Source: Gammaproteobacteria bacterium
GTDB lineage: Bacteria > Pseudomonadota > Gammaproteobacteria > Steroidobacterales > Steroidobacteraceae
DNA: 45,457 bases
Direction: 5' to 3'
Assembly: GCA_020851435.1 (NCBI GenBank)
Contig: JADZCS010000245.1
Span: forward strand, 1 to 45,457
The notes under the pieces are model-generated. The model ran no database searches and had not been told where the DNA came from. It saw nothing but the letters and a program-made list of their open reading frames with translations. Within the stretch, counting starts at the first letter, position 1, and each line of letters starts with the position of its first letter. Below are positions 1 through 15,036 of this stretch, piece by piece. The position numbers were made by a program, and so were the translations under genes.

Positions 1-2
1 CC

Positions 3-2840
<2,838 letters not shown>

Positions 2841-2922
2841 GCTTGTGGAACTCCCGGCTCGCGGCAGCATCGAACCCCTGGTGGGCGTACTGTCGCAGCA
2901 GGCTCCTCAGAGGAGATTTTCT

Positions 2923-3357
2923 ATGCGCATCCTGCTTTCCCTGATCGTCGCTGGCGTGCTTACGGCCACCACCGCACCGGCGCTCGCCGAAGCCAACGTC
3001 AAGTGCGAACTCAAGTTCACGATGTCCGGCTGGTCCATCTTCTACAAGGAGATGAAAGGCACGGGCACGATCCACTGCTCCAACGGCCAGAGCATGGCCG
3101 TCAAGATCAAGTCGACGGGCGGCGGGCTCACTGCCGGCAAGTCGAGCATCGATAATGGCCATGGCGAGTTCTCCGGCGTTGCCAGCATCAACGAGTTGCT
3201 GGGCAGCTATGCCTCTGCCGAGGCGCACGCCGGCGCGGTCAAGTCCAGCCAGGCGCAGGTAGTCACGAAGGGCGAGGTCAGTCTCGCGCTGAGCGGCACC
3301 GGTCGTGGCTGGGACCTCGGCGTCGCTTTCGGCAACTTCGTCATCTCCCGCCGTTGA
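2923..3357 (+). CDS. Small secreted protein of unknown function
   Basis: Signal peptide MRILLSLIVAGVLTATTAPALAEA; AGGAG upstream of ATG; internal start within the 2677..3357 ORF. Confidence 0.75.
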   Translation: MRILLSLIVAGVLTATTAPALAEANVKCELKFTMSGWSIFYKEMKGTGTIHCSNGQSMAVKIKSTGGGLTAGKSSIDNGHGEFSGVASINELLGSYASAEAHAGAVKSSQAQVVTKGEVSLALSGTGRGWDLGVAFGNFVISRR

Positions 3358-4634
3358 GCGGCGACTGGCCGGCCGGTTGCGTCGGGATGGCCGGCGCTTG
3401 GACGGGCGCGGACCCTGAGCGCCTGGCGCCGGGGCTCAATGCCGCGTGCCAGTGTCTCTGGCTCGACCGTCCCGTGCTGTTCGATGCACGGCCCGGCCTG
3501 GCGGCCGGCAACGTCGTGTTCGTCGATCCGCAGGACGCCCTGGCCATGGATCGCACCGTCGCCCTGGTGCACCAGGCGCTGGCCAGTCCCGCCTTCGCCC
3601 GTCTCGTCGAACGTCATGCGCCGGCGATCGCGCGGCCAGCCCGCTCGTCGACCGGCGGCGTTCTCGGCCTGGACTTCCACCTCGGCGGCCCTGACCCCCA
3701 GCTGATCGAGATCAACACCAACCCGGGGGGGCTGCTCGTCAACCTTGAACTGGCCCGCGCGGTCACCGCCTGTTGCGACGAGGTAGCGGCGCCGTTCCTG
3801 GAGCAGGCGACCCGAGGGCTGGAACTGGACGGGCTGGCCTCGCGCGTGGCGGACCTGTTCCGCGCGGAGTGGGCCAGCGAGCGCGGCGACGTTCCGCTTC
3901 GCACGATCGCCATCGTCGACGATGACCCGCCGGGCCAGTACCTCTATCCGGAGTTCCTGCTGTTCCAGCAGTTGTTCGAGCGCGCCGGCTGGCGCGCGGT
4001 CATCGTCGACGCCGCGTCGCTCGAGCTGCGCGACGGTGCCCTGGTCGCCGATGGCGAGCGCATCGACCTGGTCTACAACAGGCTCACGGATTTCTACCTC
4101 GCGGAAGCGCGGCACGATGCGCTGCGGCGCGCATATGAAGCCGGCATCGCCGTCGTGACGCCACACCCCGCGGCGCACGCGCGCCTGGCCGACAAGCGGC
4201 TGCTGGCGTGGCTGTGCGACGACGGTCTGCTGCAGGAGGCGGGTCTCGACGATGCCGCAAGGGCGCAGCTTCGGCGCACGATCCCGCCCACCGAGGTCGT
4301 GGATCCGGCCGCCGCGGACGAGCTGTGGAAGCGTCGCAAGGAACTGTTCTTCAAGCCCTTGGACGGTTATGCCGGCAAGGCTGCCTATCGCGGCGACAAG
4401 CTCACGCGCGCGACCTTCGCGCACATCCTGTCGCAGCCCTACGTCGCCCAGGCCGTCGCGCCCACGTCCATGCGGCGCGTGATTGTGGAGGGCCAGGAGA
4501 CCGACCTGCGTGTCGACGTCCGCAACTTCTGCCACGGCGGCGAGACCTGGCTGCGCGCCGCGCGGCTGTATCGCGGGCAGACCACGAACTTCCGCACGCC
4601 CGGCGGCGGCTTTGCCCCGGTGCTTACGCTGTCG

Positions 4635-6143
<1,509 letters not shown>

Positions 6144-6144
6144 G

Positions 6145-7674
6145 TCAGTCCTCCTTGGTCCGGTGGGCGCGCAGCCAGTCGTCCAGTCGCGCCTCGCTCC
6201 CGGCCGGCACGTGCAGGCCGAGCTTGCTGCGCCGCCAGAGGATATCGTGGGCGGTCATCGCCCACTCGCGGTCCTGAAGGTAGCGGATCTCGGCGACGTG
6301 CAGGCCGGGCAGCACTTCCTCGCCGAGTTCGGCCAGGCTCGTCGCCGTGCCCAGCAGCATGTCGATGCGCGTGCCGTAGGCGCGGGCGTAGCGGCGCCGC
6401 AGTCCTTCGGGCAGCCACGCGTGGCTTGCGGCCAGTTGCTTCACGAACGTGTCGTAGTCGCGTCCCGGGAGGTCGCCGCCCGGCAGCACGGTGTGTACGG
6501 TCCAGGGCGGCGCGTTGCTTCCCAGCAGGGGCGCCAGCCGGTTGACGGCCTCTTCGGCGAGCTTGCGGAAGGTGGTGATCTTGCCGCCGAACACCGATAG
6601 CAGCGGCGGCGACTGGCCGTTTTCCAGCTCCAGCACGTAGTCGCGGGTCACTTCCGACGCGTCGCTCGATTCGTCGTCCAGCAGGGGCCGCACGCCGGCA
6701 TAGGTCCAGACCACGTCCTTCGCGCGCACCGGTCGCTTGAAGTAGCGGCTCGCGTTGGCGCACAGGTAGTCGATCTCGGCCGGCTGGATCGACACCGCCG
6801 ACGGCTCCGCGTCGTAGTCGACGTCGGTAGTGCCGATCAGCGTGAAGTCGCCCTCGTACGGGATCGCGAAGATGATGCGCCGGTCCTCGTTCTGGAAGAT
6901 GTAGGCAAACGGATGGTCGAAGATCCGCGGCACGACGACGTGGCTGCCCTTCACGAGCCGCATCCGGTGACGCGCCGGTCCCGGAGCGATGCTGCCCGCG
7001 AACGAGGCGGCCCAGGGGCCGGCCGCGTTGACTACGGCGCGCGCCATGACCCGGGTCTTCCGACCGGCCCGGTCGACCAGCGTGGCCTGCCAGCGGCCGT
7101 CGACGGCCGCCAGGCTCTGGCAACGCGTGCGCGTCAGCACCGTCGCGCCGCGCTCGGCCGCGTCGACTGCGCATAGCGTGACCAGCCGCGCATCGTCGAC
7201 CCAGCCATCGGAGTACACGAAGCCGCGGCGGAACGTGTCGCGCAGCGGCCGGCCCGCGGGATGGTTGCGGAAGTCGATCGCCGACGAGCCTGCCAGCCGG
7301 CGGCGGCGCGCGAGGTTGTCGTAGAGGAAAAGCCCGGCGCGCAGCAGCCACATGGGGCGCAGGTGCGGCGCATGCGGCATCACGAAACGCAGAGGCCACA
7401 TGATGTGCGGCGCGGCGTCGAGCAGCAGCTCGCGCTCGCCCAGGGCGCTGCGCACCAGTCGGAATTCGTAGTGCTCGAGGTAGCGCAGGCCGCCGTGGAC
7501 CAGCTTGGTGCTGTTCGAGGACGTGTGGCTGGCGAGGTCGTCCTGCTCGCACAGCACGACCGAGAGCCCGCGGCCGGCGGCATCGCGCGCGATGCCGGTA
7601 CCGTTGACGCCGCCGCCGACGACCAGGACATCGCAGCTGAGATCGGAATCGACGGTCGCCATTGCTGAGCCCAT
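6145..7674 (-). CDS. glpD: Glycerol-3-phosphate dehydrogenase
   Basis: [64 protein letters not shown]-binding GlpD signature; 1 bp from glpK. Confidence 0.96.
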   Translation of the reverse strand: MGSAMATVDSDLSCDVLVVGGGVNGTGIARDAAGRGLSVVLCEQDDLASHTSSNSTKLVHGGLRYLEHYEFRLVRSALGERELLLDAAPHIMWPLRFVMPHAPHLRPMWLLRAGLFLYDNLARRRRLAGSSAIDFRNHPAGRPLRDTFRRGFVYSDGWVDDARLVTLCAVDAAERGATVLTRTRCQSLAAVDGRWQATLVDRAGRKTRVMARAVVNAAGPWAASFAGSIAPGPARHRMRLVKGSHVVVPRIFDHPFAYIFQNEDRRIIFAIPYEGDFTLIGTTDVDYDAEPSAVSIQPAEIDYLCANASRYFKRPVRAKDVVWTYAGVRPLLDDESSDASEVTRDYVLELENGQSPPLLSVFGGKITTFRKLAEEAVNRLAPLLGSNAPPWTVHTVLPGGDLPGRDYDTFVKQLAASHAWLPEGLRRRYARAYGTRIDMLLGTATSLAELGEEVLPGLHVAEIRYLQDREWAMTAHDILWRRSKLGLHVPAGSEARLDDWLRAHRTKED

Positions 7675-7680
7675 TGCAGC

Positions 7681-8682
7681 CTATCCGTACAGGAGCAGCA
7701 CGAGGCCCAGCGCGAGCCCGCCGATGAACAGCGTCGCGAGCCCGCCGAGCGCGAGCGGCCGCCAGCCCTGCGCGCGGATCTGCCGCAGGTCGGTCTCGAG
7801 GCCCACCGCGGCGAGCGCGGAGGCAAGCAACACCTGCGTGAGCACTGCGAAGCCGGCGAGCACGTTCGCCGGGAGCCAGCCAGTGCTGGCGACCAGGACC
7901 ATCGCCAGGAAGCCGAACGCGAACCACGGCACGGGAACCTCGGCGCGGCCGGTGCCGCCGGCGCGCCGCGCCGCCGCAAAGCCCAGCAGCAGGATCATCG
8001 GCGCGAGCATCAACACGCGCGACAGCTTGCTCACGGTGCCGATGTGCCCGGCGGTCTCGCCGTGCGCGAAGGCTGCGGCCACGACCTGCGCGACCTCGTG
8101 CACCGAGGCGCCGATCCACAGCCCGTAGGCCGGGTCGCCGAGGTCCAGCAGCACTCCCAGCACGGGAAAACCCAGCATCACCACGGTGCCGTACAGGGTC
8201 ACAACCCCGAGCGCGTAGGCGACGCTCTCGCCGCGGTCGCGGACGACCGAGTTGGCCGCGACGATCGCCGAGGCGCCACAGATGGACGTGCCGGCTGCGA
8301 TCAGGGTCGCCAGGCCGGACTCGACGCGAAGGGCCCGCCCGGCGAGGACGGTGAAGCCGAAGGTCAGCGCCACGCAGGCGACCAGCACGCCGGCGCCCGC
8401 CGGCCCGATCGCGAGGATCTGGCCCAGCGTCAGCTGCAGTCCCAGCAGCGCGATGCCGGTGCGCAACGGTCGTCGCAGCGACGCGGCGATGCCCGCCGCG
8501 GCCCAGGCCGGCGTGCCGAACAGGTTGCGGTACAGCGCGCCCAGGATGATGGCCAGCATCAGGGGGCTCAGCGTGATCGACGGCAGGAGCTTCCGCAGGC
8601 CGAACGCCAGGCCTGCGATGGCCAGGACGAGCGCAAGGCCAGGCGCCCGGGCCCAGGCCTTCGCCGCCAGGGAGTCGGTCAT
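7681..8682 (-). CDS. YeiH/UPF0324-family putative sulfate (sulfite) exporter
   Basis: Multi-TM protein with LPSITLSPLMLAIILGALYRNLFGTP, GTSICGASAIVAANSVV, SVHEVAQVVAAAF typical of the YeiH family. Confidence 0.85.
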   Translation of the reverse strand: MTDSLAAKAWARAPGLALVLAIAGLAFGLRKLLPSITLSPLMLAIILGALYRNLFGTPAWAAAGIAASLRRPLRTGIALLGLQLTLGQILAIGPAGAGVLVACVALTFGFTVLAGRALRVESGLATLIAAGTSICGASAIVAANSVVRDRGESVAYALGVVTLYGTVVMLGFPVLGVLLDLGDPAYGLWIGASVHEVAQVVAAAFAHGETAGHIGTVSKLSRVLMLAPMILLLGFAAARRAGGTGRAEVPVPWFAFGFLAMVLVASTGWLPANVLAGFAVLTQVLLASALAAVGLETDLRQIRAQGWRPLALGGLATLFIGGLALGLVLLLYG

Positions 8683-9605
8683 CGCGCCAGGCAGCCCGCG
8701 ACCGCGCGTGCGGTGACGTCGCTGACCCGGACGTTGGACTCGACGCTGACGCCCGCGATGTGCGGCGTGAGCAGGAGGTTGGGCACACCCGCGAACAGCT
8801 TGCCGGCCTCGGCATCGACCGGCTCGCGGGCGAACACGTCCAGCGCCGCGCCGCCGAGGCGGCTGGCGCGCAGCGCTTCGACCAGCGCGGCTTCATCGAC
8901 CACGCCGCCGCGGGCCGCATTGACCAGGATCGCATCGCGCTTCATGAGGCCGAGCGCGCGCGCACCGATGAGGTTCTGCGTTTCCGGCGTCAGGGGCACG
9001 TGCAGGCTCACCACGTCGCTGTGCGTGAGCAGTTCGTCGAGGCTCATGCGGCAGGCGTTCTGCCACTCGGCGTGATCCGGCGCCAGGTAGGGGTCGTAGG
9101 CGGCGATCTTCATGCCCAGTGCCCGCGCCCTCGCGGCGGTGGCGCGGGCGATCGCGCCATAGCCGACCAGGCCGAGCGTCTTGCCCGACATCTCGCGGCC
9201 CATCAGGCGCTGGCGCGGCCATTGCCCCGCGGCCACCGCTTCCGTGGCGAACCACGCGCCGCGCAGCAGCACCATCGCGGCGGTGATGACGTACTCGGCG
9301 ACCGACAGGTCGTTGGCGCCGTTGGCGGGAAACACCGCAATGCCGCGCGCGGCGCAGGCGTCAACGTCGATGTTGTCGAGGCCGACGCCCAGGCGGCCGA
9401 CCGCCTCCAGCTTCGAGGCGGCGGCGAGCAGCGCGCCGCGCACCTGCGTGCGGTTGCGGACGATCAACGCTCGGGCGTCCCGTGCGGCCTCGAGCAGGGC
9501 ATCGGGTGCGTCGACGAGCTTCGGGTCGTACAGGACGTCGAACGCGCCGAGGTGATCCTTGATGGCCGACTCGTCCATGAATTCGGTGATGACGACCTGG
9601 GGCAC
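8679..9605 (-). CDS. slcC: D-isomer-specific 2-hydroxyacid dehydrogenase, candidate (S)-sulfolactate dehydrogenase
   Basis: GTG start at 9605 inside the 8679..9878 ORF; LGLVGYGAIARATAARARALGM Rossmann motif; adjacent to suyAB/comC. Confidence 0.8.
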   Translation of the reverse strand: MPQVVITEFMDESAIKDHLGAFDVLYDPKLVDAPDALLEAARDARALIVRNRTQVRGALLAAASKLEAVGRLGVGLDNIDVDACAARGIAVFPANGANDLSVAEYVITAAMVLLRGAWFATEAVAAGQWPRQRLMGREMSGKTLGLVGYGAIARATAARARALGMKIAAYDPYLAPDHAEWQNACRMSLDELLTHSDVVSLHVPLTPETQNLIGARALGLMKRDAILVNAARGGVVDEAALVEALRASRLGGAALDVFAREPVDAEAGKLFAGVPNLLLTPHIAGVSVESNVRVSDVTARAVAGCLAR

Positions 9606-9648
9606 GGGAACTCCTCGATTGACGTGGCGGGCGCGCAGCGCGGGGATA

Positions 9649-10686
9649 TCAAGCCTTCGGCAGCAGCGCCAGGATTTCCTGGTGAAGGGCGCGCGGCACG
9701 GACAGGCCTTCCCGCGCAGCCAGTTCGCGCGCCGCGAGTCGGCGCATGCCCGGCAGTCGCACGCCAGGTTCGGCCGCGATGGCGTCGAGCAGGACCTGCA
9801 TGCGCGGCAGGAAGGCGCCGCCGGACAGCTTGTCGGGTTCGAGCGCGATGAAAACCTGGCCCATGTCCGGCGGTCCACCGCGATCGTCGAAGAAGGAACT
9901 CGCTTCCCAGCCGAACGACGATCCGCTGAGTCCCGCGGCGAGGATCTCGATCATCAGCGCCAGCGCGCCGCCCTTGGCGCCGCCGATGGGCGACAGCGTG
10001 CCGGCGAGGGCGGCCGTCGGATCGGTGGTCGGGTTGCCGTCGGCATCGACGGCCCAGTTCGCAGGGATGGACTTGCCGGCCTTCTGGGCCGCGACGATCT
10101 TGCCGCGCGCGGCCACCGACAGCGCGAGGTCGATCACCAGCGGCGGCTGCGTGCCTGGCAGCGGGGCTGCAAAAGCGAGCGGGTTGGTGCCCAGCATGGG
10201 CTTGCGGCCGCCCCAGAACGCCATCGCCTTCGGCGAATTGCCGAGCACGATGCCGATGAGGCCATGGTCGGCGAGACGCTCCGCATGGGCGCCGGCCTGG
10301 CCGAAGTGATGGGAGCGGTGCAGCACGGCGATCGCGATGCCGGCCTCCCGGGCCAGCGGCACGAGCCCGGCGAACGCCACGTCGATCGCGGGATAGGCAA
10401 AGCCGTGGCACGCGTCCACGCGCAGCGACGCGAGGCCGGTGCGCGCGACGCGTGGCGACGCGCGGCCGTCGACCTTGCCGGTCCTGGCGTGGAGCGCGTA
10501 CGACGCGACCCGCGACAGGCCGTGGCCGGCCTGGCCGTCGGCCTCGGCCGCGACCAGCGCCCGGGCCGTTGCGCGCGCGGCGCCGTTGACGGCGCCGCTG
10601 GCCTCGAGTGCCGCCCTGGCGAGGTCTTCGGCCTCGGCGAGGCTGAGCTTGACGCTGTCGTTCATCGGCGCTGTCGCGGCGCTCAC
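9649..10686 (-). CDS. comC: Ldh-family malate/L-lactate-type dehydrogenase, candidate (R)-3-sulfolactate dehydrogenase (NADP+)
   Basis: [56 protein letters not shown]; family II MDH/LDH; GTG start overlaps suyB stop. Confidence 0.82.
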   Translation of the reverse strand: MSAATAPMNDSVKLSLAEAEDLARAALEASGAVNGAARATARALVAAEADGQAGHGLSRVASYALHARTGKVDGRASPRVARTGLASLRVDACHGFAYPAIDVAFAGLVPLAREAGIAIAVLHRSHHFGQAGAHAERLADHGLIGIVLGNSPKAMAFWGGRKPMLGTNPLAFAAPLPGTQPPLVIDLALSVAARGKIVAAQKAGKSIPANWAVDADGNPTTDPTAALAGTLSPIGGAKGGALALMIEILAAGLSGSSFGWEASSFFDDRGGPPDMGQVFIALEPDKLSGGAFLPRMQVLLDAIAAEPGVRLPGMRRLAARELAAREGLSVPRALHQEILALLPKA

Positions 10687-11855
10687 GCGCTGCGGTAGAG
10701 CTTGGTCATCACGAACTCGCGGTGACCGAGCGCCTCGGCCGCCGTGAGACGGCCGTTCGCCGTCTGCACGATCATGTCGATCAGGGAATCGCCCGCCTGA
10801 TCGATGGTTATCTCGCGGCGGACCACGCCGGAGACGTCCACGTCGACGTGTTCGGACATCAGCCGGACCGTGCGCGGGTTACCCGTGACCTTGATGACCG
10901 GCATGATCGGGTTGCCGATCACGTTGCCCTGGCCGGTGGGGAAGATGTGCACCACGTAGCCGGCGGCGGCCTGCAGCGTGCAGCACTCGGCGGCGGCGGA
11001 GGAGGTGTCCATGAAGTACAGGCCCGGGCCGCGGGCCGGCGCCTCGGCCGGCTCGAGCACGTCGATGTAGGAAATCTTCTTGCCGATCTTCTCGAGGTTG
11101 CCCAGTGCCTTTTCCTCGATCGTGGTCAGGCCGCCGATGATGTTGCCCTTGGTCGGCTGGCTGTCGGACAGGTCGGAGGTCTTGTGCGCCTCGATGACTT
11201 CGTCCTGGTAGGCCTGCCAGGTCTTCATGAACTTCTCGCGCACTTCGGGCGTCGCGGCGCGCGCGGCGGCCAGGTGCTCGGCGCCCGTGAGCTCCGACGT
11301 CTCGCCGAAGCAGCCATAGAGGCCGTGCGGCACGAGTTTGTCGTACATGTTGCCTACGGTCGGGCAGGAGGCGAGGCCGGTGGTGGTGTCCGACTCGCCG
11401 CACTTGGCGGCGACCCACAGTTCCTCGAGGTCGCACTCGACGCGCACCTGCCCCGAGGTCTGGTGGACGAATTCCTTGGCCTTGCGCGAGGCCGCGGCGA
11501 TCGTCGCGATGTCGCCGTTGCCCTCGATCCAGAAGCCGGCGACGGGCTTGCCCGTGGCGGCGATGCCGTCGACGATCTTCTGCGTCCAGCCCGGCTCGAT
11601 GCCGATGACGATGCAGGCGGCCACGTTCGGGTTGGCGCCCGTGCCGATCATCGTGCGGAAGTGCAGGTCGAGGTCCGCGCCGAACTGCAGGCGCCCGTAG
11701 GCGTGCGGCAGGGCGAGGGTTCCCTGGATGTGCGCCGCGACGGCTTCGCAGGCGGCGTTGGAGATGTCGTCCACCGGCAGGATGGCGACGTAGTTGCGGA
11801 CGCCCACGCGGCCGTTTTCGCGGCGGTAGGCCCAGATCTTTCTTCCAGTGCTCAT
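10683..11855 (-). CDS. suyB: (2R)-sulfolactate sulfo-lyase large subunit (UxaA-type)
   Basis: [88 protein letters not shown]; matches remembered SuyB architecture and length. Confidence 0.88.
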   Translation of the reverse strand: MSTGRKIWAYRRENGRVGVRNYVAILPVDDISNAACEAVAAHIQGTLALPHAYGRLQFGADLDLHFRTMIGTGANPNVAACIVIGIEPGWTQKIVDGIAATGKPVAGFWIEGNGDIATIAAASRKAKEFVHQTSGQVRVECDLEELWVAAKCGESDTTTGLASCPTVGNMYDKLVPHGLYGCFGETSELTGAEHLAAARAATPEVREKFMKTWQAYQDEVIEAHKTSDLSDSQPTKGNIIGGLTTIEEKALGNLEKIGKKISYIDVLEPAEAPARGPGLYFMDTSSAAAECCTLQAAAGYVVHIFPTGQGNVIGNPIMPVIKVTGNPRTVRLMSEHVDVDVSGVVRREITIDQAGDSLIDMIVQTANGRLTAAEALGHREFVMTKLYRSA

Positions 11856-11868
11856 GTTCGTTCCGCCC

Positions 11869-12156
11869 TTACCAGCGCTTGGTCTTGAGGTTGTGCGTGT
11901 GGACGTGCGCGCCCTTCTTCACGGGGGCGACGATGCGGCCGATGTCCTGGCCGTACTTGATGACGGTGTCGCCGGGCTCGAGGTCCTTGAGGGCGACCTT
12001 GTGGCCGATCGGCACGTCCATCGAGACGGTCATGCGGAAGTCGCTGTTGTCGTGGGTGACGACGCAGAGCATGTCGGTGCCGGCCTGGAGGCCTTCCACC
12101 ACCACGACGCCAACGTTGTCGGCGTGGTCATGAACCAGAAGTTGCGGGACGCTCAC
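11869..12156 (-). CDS. suyA: (2R)-sulfolactate sulfo-lyase small subunit
   Basis: 95 aa from GTG 12156 (AGGAGG upstream): [20 protein letters not shown]...[48 protein letters not shown]. Confidence 0.87.
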   Translation of the reverse strand: MSVPQLLVHDHADNVGVVVVEGLQAGTDMLCVVTHDNSDFRMTVSMDVPIGHKVALKDLEPGDTVIKYGQDIGRIVAPVKKGAHVHTHNLKTKRW

Positions 12157-12227
12157 GGAATCCTCCTCGGGGGGCGACGGCAGGCGCTGGGGCGGCCGAA
12201 GTGCGCGAAGCAATTGGCCGCAACTCT

Positions 12228-12245
12228 TGTATAAGATAGTATACA
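12228..12245. promoter_or_regulatory. Candidate GntR/HutC operator in the divergent intergenic region
   Basis: Perfect 6-bp inverted repeat TGTATA-AGATAG-TATACA between suyA and the regulator gene. Confidence 0.6.
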
Positions 12246-12319
12246 GCAGATCACGGACTGGAACTCAAGCCCGCAGTCGATCCGCATTACACTGTGCGCG
12301 GTCAACAGGCAGGTACTAA

Positions 12320-13039
12320 ATGAACGATTCACCCCACTATCGTCCGCTCTACCGCCAGGTCTACGACTTCCTGCTGAAGCAGATCGCGGAGGGTGGCTGG
12401 CGCCCCGGCGAGATCCTCCCGTCCGAGCAGCAGCTCGCGGTCCGGCTCAACGTGAGTCAGGGCACGGTGCGCAAGGCGCTCGACACGCTGGCCGTGGACA
12501 AGCTCATCGAGCGCCGCCAGGGCAAGGGCACGTTCGTCGTCGAGCAGACCCAGGAAAGCGCGCTGTTCCGCTTCTTCCGCCTCGCCCAGCCCGGCGGCGT
12601 CAGGGCCGTGCCTACCAGCGACAGCGATTCCCTGCGCACGCGCAAGGCGAAGCCCAACGAGGCCCAGCGGCTTCGGCTCGAGGCCGGCGCGATGGTCATC
12701 GAGATCGCGCGGACGCGGCTCATCGACGGCAAGCCCACGGTGTTCGAGCGCATCGTCCTGCCCAAGGCGCTGTTCCCCAACCTCGACGGTCGCACGCCGC
12801 TGCCGAACGCGCTGTATGCGCTGTACCAGCGCGAGTACGGCATCAACATCACGACGGCCGAGGAAGAGCTGCACGCCGACCTCGCCAATCGCGACGACGC
12901 CCGCCGCCTCGGCGTGGCGGAAGGCTCGCCCATCCTGCACATCGAGCGCGTGGCGATCGGCCTCGACGGCACGCGCGCCGAATATCGCGTCAGCCGCTGC
13001 AACACCACCGCACTCGTCTATGCCGTGCAGCTGTCCTGA
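12320..13039 (+). CDS. GntR family (HutC subfamily) transcriptional regulator
   Basis: N-terminal wHTH (LYRQVYDFLLKQIAEGGWRPGEILPSEQQLAVRLNVSQGTVRKALDTLAVDKLIERRQGKGTFV) plus UTRA effector domain. Confidence 0.95.
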   Translation: MNDSPHYRPLYRQVYDFLLKQIAEGGWRPGEILPSEQQLAVRLNVSQGTVRKALDTLAVDKLIERRQGKGTFVVEQTQESALFRFFRLAQPGGVRAVPTSDSDSLRTRKAKPNEAQRLRLEAGAMVIEIARTRLIDGKPTVFERIVLPKALFPNLDGRTPLPNALYALYQREYGINITTAEEELHADLANRDDARRLGVAEGSPILHIERVAIGLDGTRAEYRVSRCNTTALVYAVQLS

Positions 13040-13057
13040 GTCCGGCGGAGGCCGCGC

Positions 13058-13963
13058 ATGAGCAGGGTGCTGTGCGTCGGCCACGCCGTGCAGGACTTCG
13101 TCTTCGGCGTCGAGGCGCTGCCGACGCGCGGTGAGAAATATCGCGCCCGGAGCTTCACGACCGTCGGCGGCGGACCCGCGGCCACCGCCGCCGTCGCGAT
13201 CGCGCGCCTGGGTGGCGAGGCGCTGCTGGCGGCACGCATCGGCGACGACCTCGCCGCCGGCCTGATCGCGGCCGAACTCGAGGGCTACGGCGTCGACTGC
13301 CGCTGGCTGCGGCGCTTCGCCGGCTGCGGCTCCTCCGTCTCGGCCGTGATGGTCGATCCCGCGGGCGAACGCATGATCGTCAACCACCTCGATGCCGCGT
13401 TGCCGCGCGATGCCTCGTGGCTGCCCGAGCCGCATGCAGTGGACGCACGGTGCGTGCTCGCGGACGTGCGCTGGCCGGAGGGCGCGCTCGCGGCCCTCGT
13501 GCAGGCCCGCGCCGCCGGCCTGCCGGGCGTACTCGACGCCGATCGGCCGGTGCCGACGGACGGCGCACTGCTGCGCGCGGCCAGTCACGCGGCGTTTTCC
13601 GCGGACGCGCTGTCGGACTACACGGGTGACGACGACCTGCCGCGCGCGCTCGCGCGCGTCGCTGCGGAACTCGGCAACTGGTGCTGCGTGACCGCGGGCG
13701 CAGAGGGGGTGTGGGTGGCTTCGGCCGGGGCCGTCGAGAACATCCCGGCGTTCCCGGTCTCGCCCGTCGACACGCTGGGCGCCGGCGACGTGTGGCACGG
13801 CGCCTTCGCGCTGGCGCTGGCGGAGGGCCGCCGCGAGCCTGACGCCGTGCGTTTCGCCTCGGCCGCGGCCGCGATCAAGGTAACCCGGTTCGGCGGGCGC
13901 AAGGGCGTGCCGGACCGCGCAGAGGTGGATTCATTGCTGGCCACGCGACCTGCGCTGGCCTGA
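13058..13963 (+). CDS. PfkB-family sugar kinase, candidate sulfofructose kinase (YihV-like)
   Basis: VGGGPAATAAVAIARLGG, SAVMVDPAGERMIVNH, VLADVRWPEGA, DTLGAGDVWHGAFALAL; strong resemblance to remembered YihV motifs. Confidence 0.82.
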   Translation: MSRVLCVGHAVQDFVFGVEALPTRGEKYRARSFTTVGGGPAATAAVAIARLGGEALLAARIGDDLAAGLIAAELEGYGVDCRWLRRFAGCGSSVSAVMVDPAGERMIVNHLDAALPRDASWLPEPHAVDARCVLADVRWPEGALAALVQARAAGLPGVLDADRPVPTDGALLRAASHAAFSADALSDYTGDDDLPRALARVAAELGNWCCVTAGAEGVWVASAGAVENIPAFPVSPVDTLGAGDVWHGAFALALAEGRREPDAVRFASAAAAIKVTRFGGRKGVPDRAEVDSLLATRPALA

Positions 13964-13983
13964 CCCAGGGAAAGGACGCAGTA

Positions 13984-15036
13984 ATGATGATTTCCGCAGG
14001 AAAATATCGCGGCATGCGCCGCATGGCGGACGCCGGCGGCCGGTACAAGATGACGGCCGTCGACCAGCGGCCGCCGATCAAGAATCCCATCAAGGCGAAG
14101 CGCGGCACGGCCGAGGCGCCGTGGGAGGACGTCGCGGGCTTCAAGGAGATGCTCATCGAGGAGCTGCAGTCCGAGTCCTCGGCGCTGCTGCTCGACCCGC
14201 ACTTCGCGTATCCGCGCGGCGTAACGCGGCTCGATGCCCGCCCCGGAATGATCCTGACGCTGGAAGACTCGATCTTCACCGAGACTCCCGGCGGGCGGCT
14301 GTCCGCCGAGATCGACGACTGGTCGGTCGAGAAGATCAAGCGTGCCGGCGGCGATGCCGTCAAGGTGCTGACCTGGTACCGGCCCGATGCCGACGCCGCG
14401 GTGTGCCGCGCGCAGCAGGACTTCACGCAGCGCATCGGCGAGGCCTGCCGGCGCTACGACATCCCGTTCGTGTTCGAGCTGCTGGTGTATCCGCTGGCGC
14501 GCGATACCGAGCAGACCAGCGACTACGTCGAGATGCAGACCAAGCACCCGGAGTTCGTGCTGGAGAGCGTGCGGACCTTCGCCGATCCGCGCTTCGGCGT
14601 CGACCTGTTCAAGCTCGAGAGCCCGATCCCCGCGGCCGCGATTCCGGATCCGGACAGCGCCGATGCCGCCCGCACCCAGGCCTGGTTCGACCGGCTGGGC
14701 GAGGCGGCCGGCAGGCCCTGGGTGATGCTGTCGGCCGGCGCCGGCATGCAGGAATTCAAGCGTGTGCTCGTCCATGCCTATCGCGCGGGAGCCTCCGGTT
14801 ACCTGGCCGGCCGCGCCATCTGGCTCGAGCCGTTCCAGCAATTCCCGGACTGGGACGGCATCCGGGCGGGGCTGCGCGCCCGCTCGCTGCCCTATATGCG
14901 CGAGCTCAACGCGCTGACCGACGGCGCCGCGCGTCCCTGGCACACGCATCCGTGCTTCGGCGCCGCCGGCGCCCACGTCGAGCCCGCGGACGCCAGCTTC
15001 CGTCATGTCTACCCGGGATTTGGAGATCAGTCATGA
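13984..15036 (+). CDS. LacD/tagatose-bisphosphate-aldolase-type class I aldolase, candidate sulfofructose-phosphate aldolase
   Basis: AVDQRPPIKN, SALLLDPHFAYP, LEDSIFTETPGGRLSAEIDDWSVEKIKRAGGDAVKVLTWY, LFKLESPIP, MLSAGAGMQEFKRVLVHAYRAGASGYLAGRAIW. Confidence 0.82.
   Translation: MMISAGKYRGMRRMADAGGRYKMTAVDQRPPIKNPIKAKRGTAEAPWEDVAGFKEMLIEELQSESSALLLDPHFAYPRGVTRLDARPGMILTLEDSIFTETPGGRLSAEIDDWSVEKIKRAGGDAVKVLTWYRPDADAAVCRAQQDFTQRIGEACRRYDIPFVFELLVYPLARDTEQTSDYVEMQTKHPEFVLESVRTFADPRFGVDLFKLESPIPAAAIPDPDSADAARTQAWFDRLGEAAGRPWVMLSAGAGMQEFKRVLVHAYRAGASGYLAGRAIWLEPFQQFPDWDGIRAGLRARSLPYMRELNALTDGAARPWHTHPCFGAAGAHVEPADASFRHVYPGFGDQS

Noticed and set aside
10683-12156. Altronate/galactarate dehydratase (UxaA) as the function of the two-gene pair
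   Set aside because: Same superfamily, but the split small subunit ending NLKTKRW, the ~390-aa large subunit and neighbouring sulfolactate dehydrogenases favour SuyAB; no uronate genes nearby.
14121-15032. N-terminal 304-codon extension of the isomerase ORF (14121..16430)
   Set aside because: Overlaps the aldolase in a different frame and has high-GC filler composition; true ATG is 15033, overlapping the aldolase stop.
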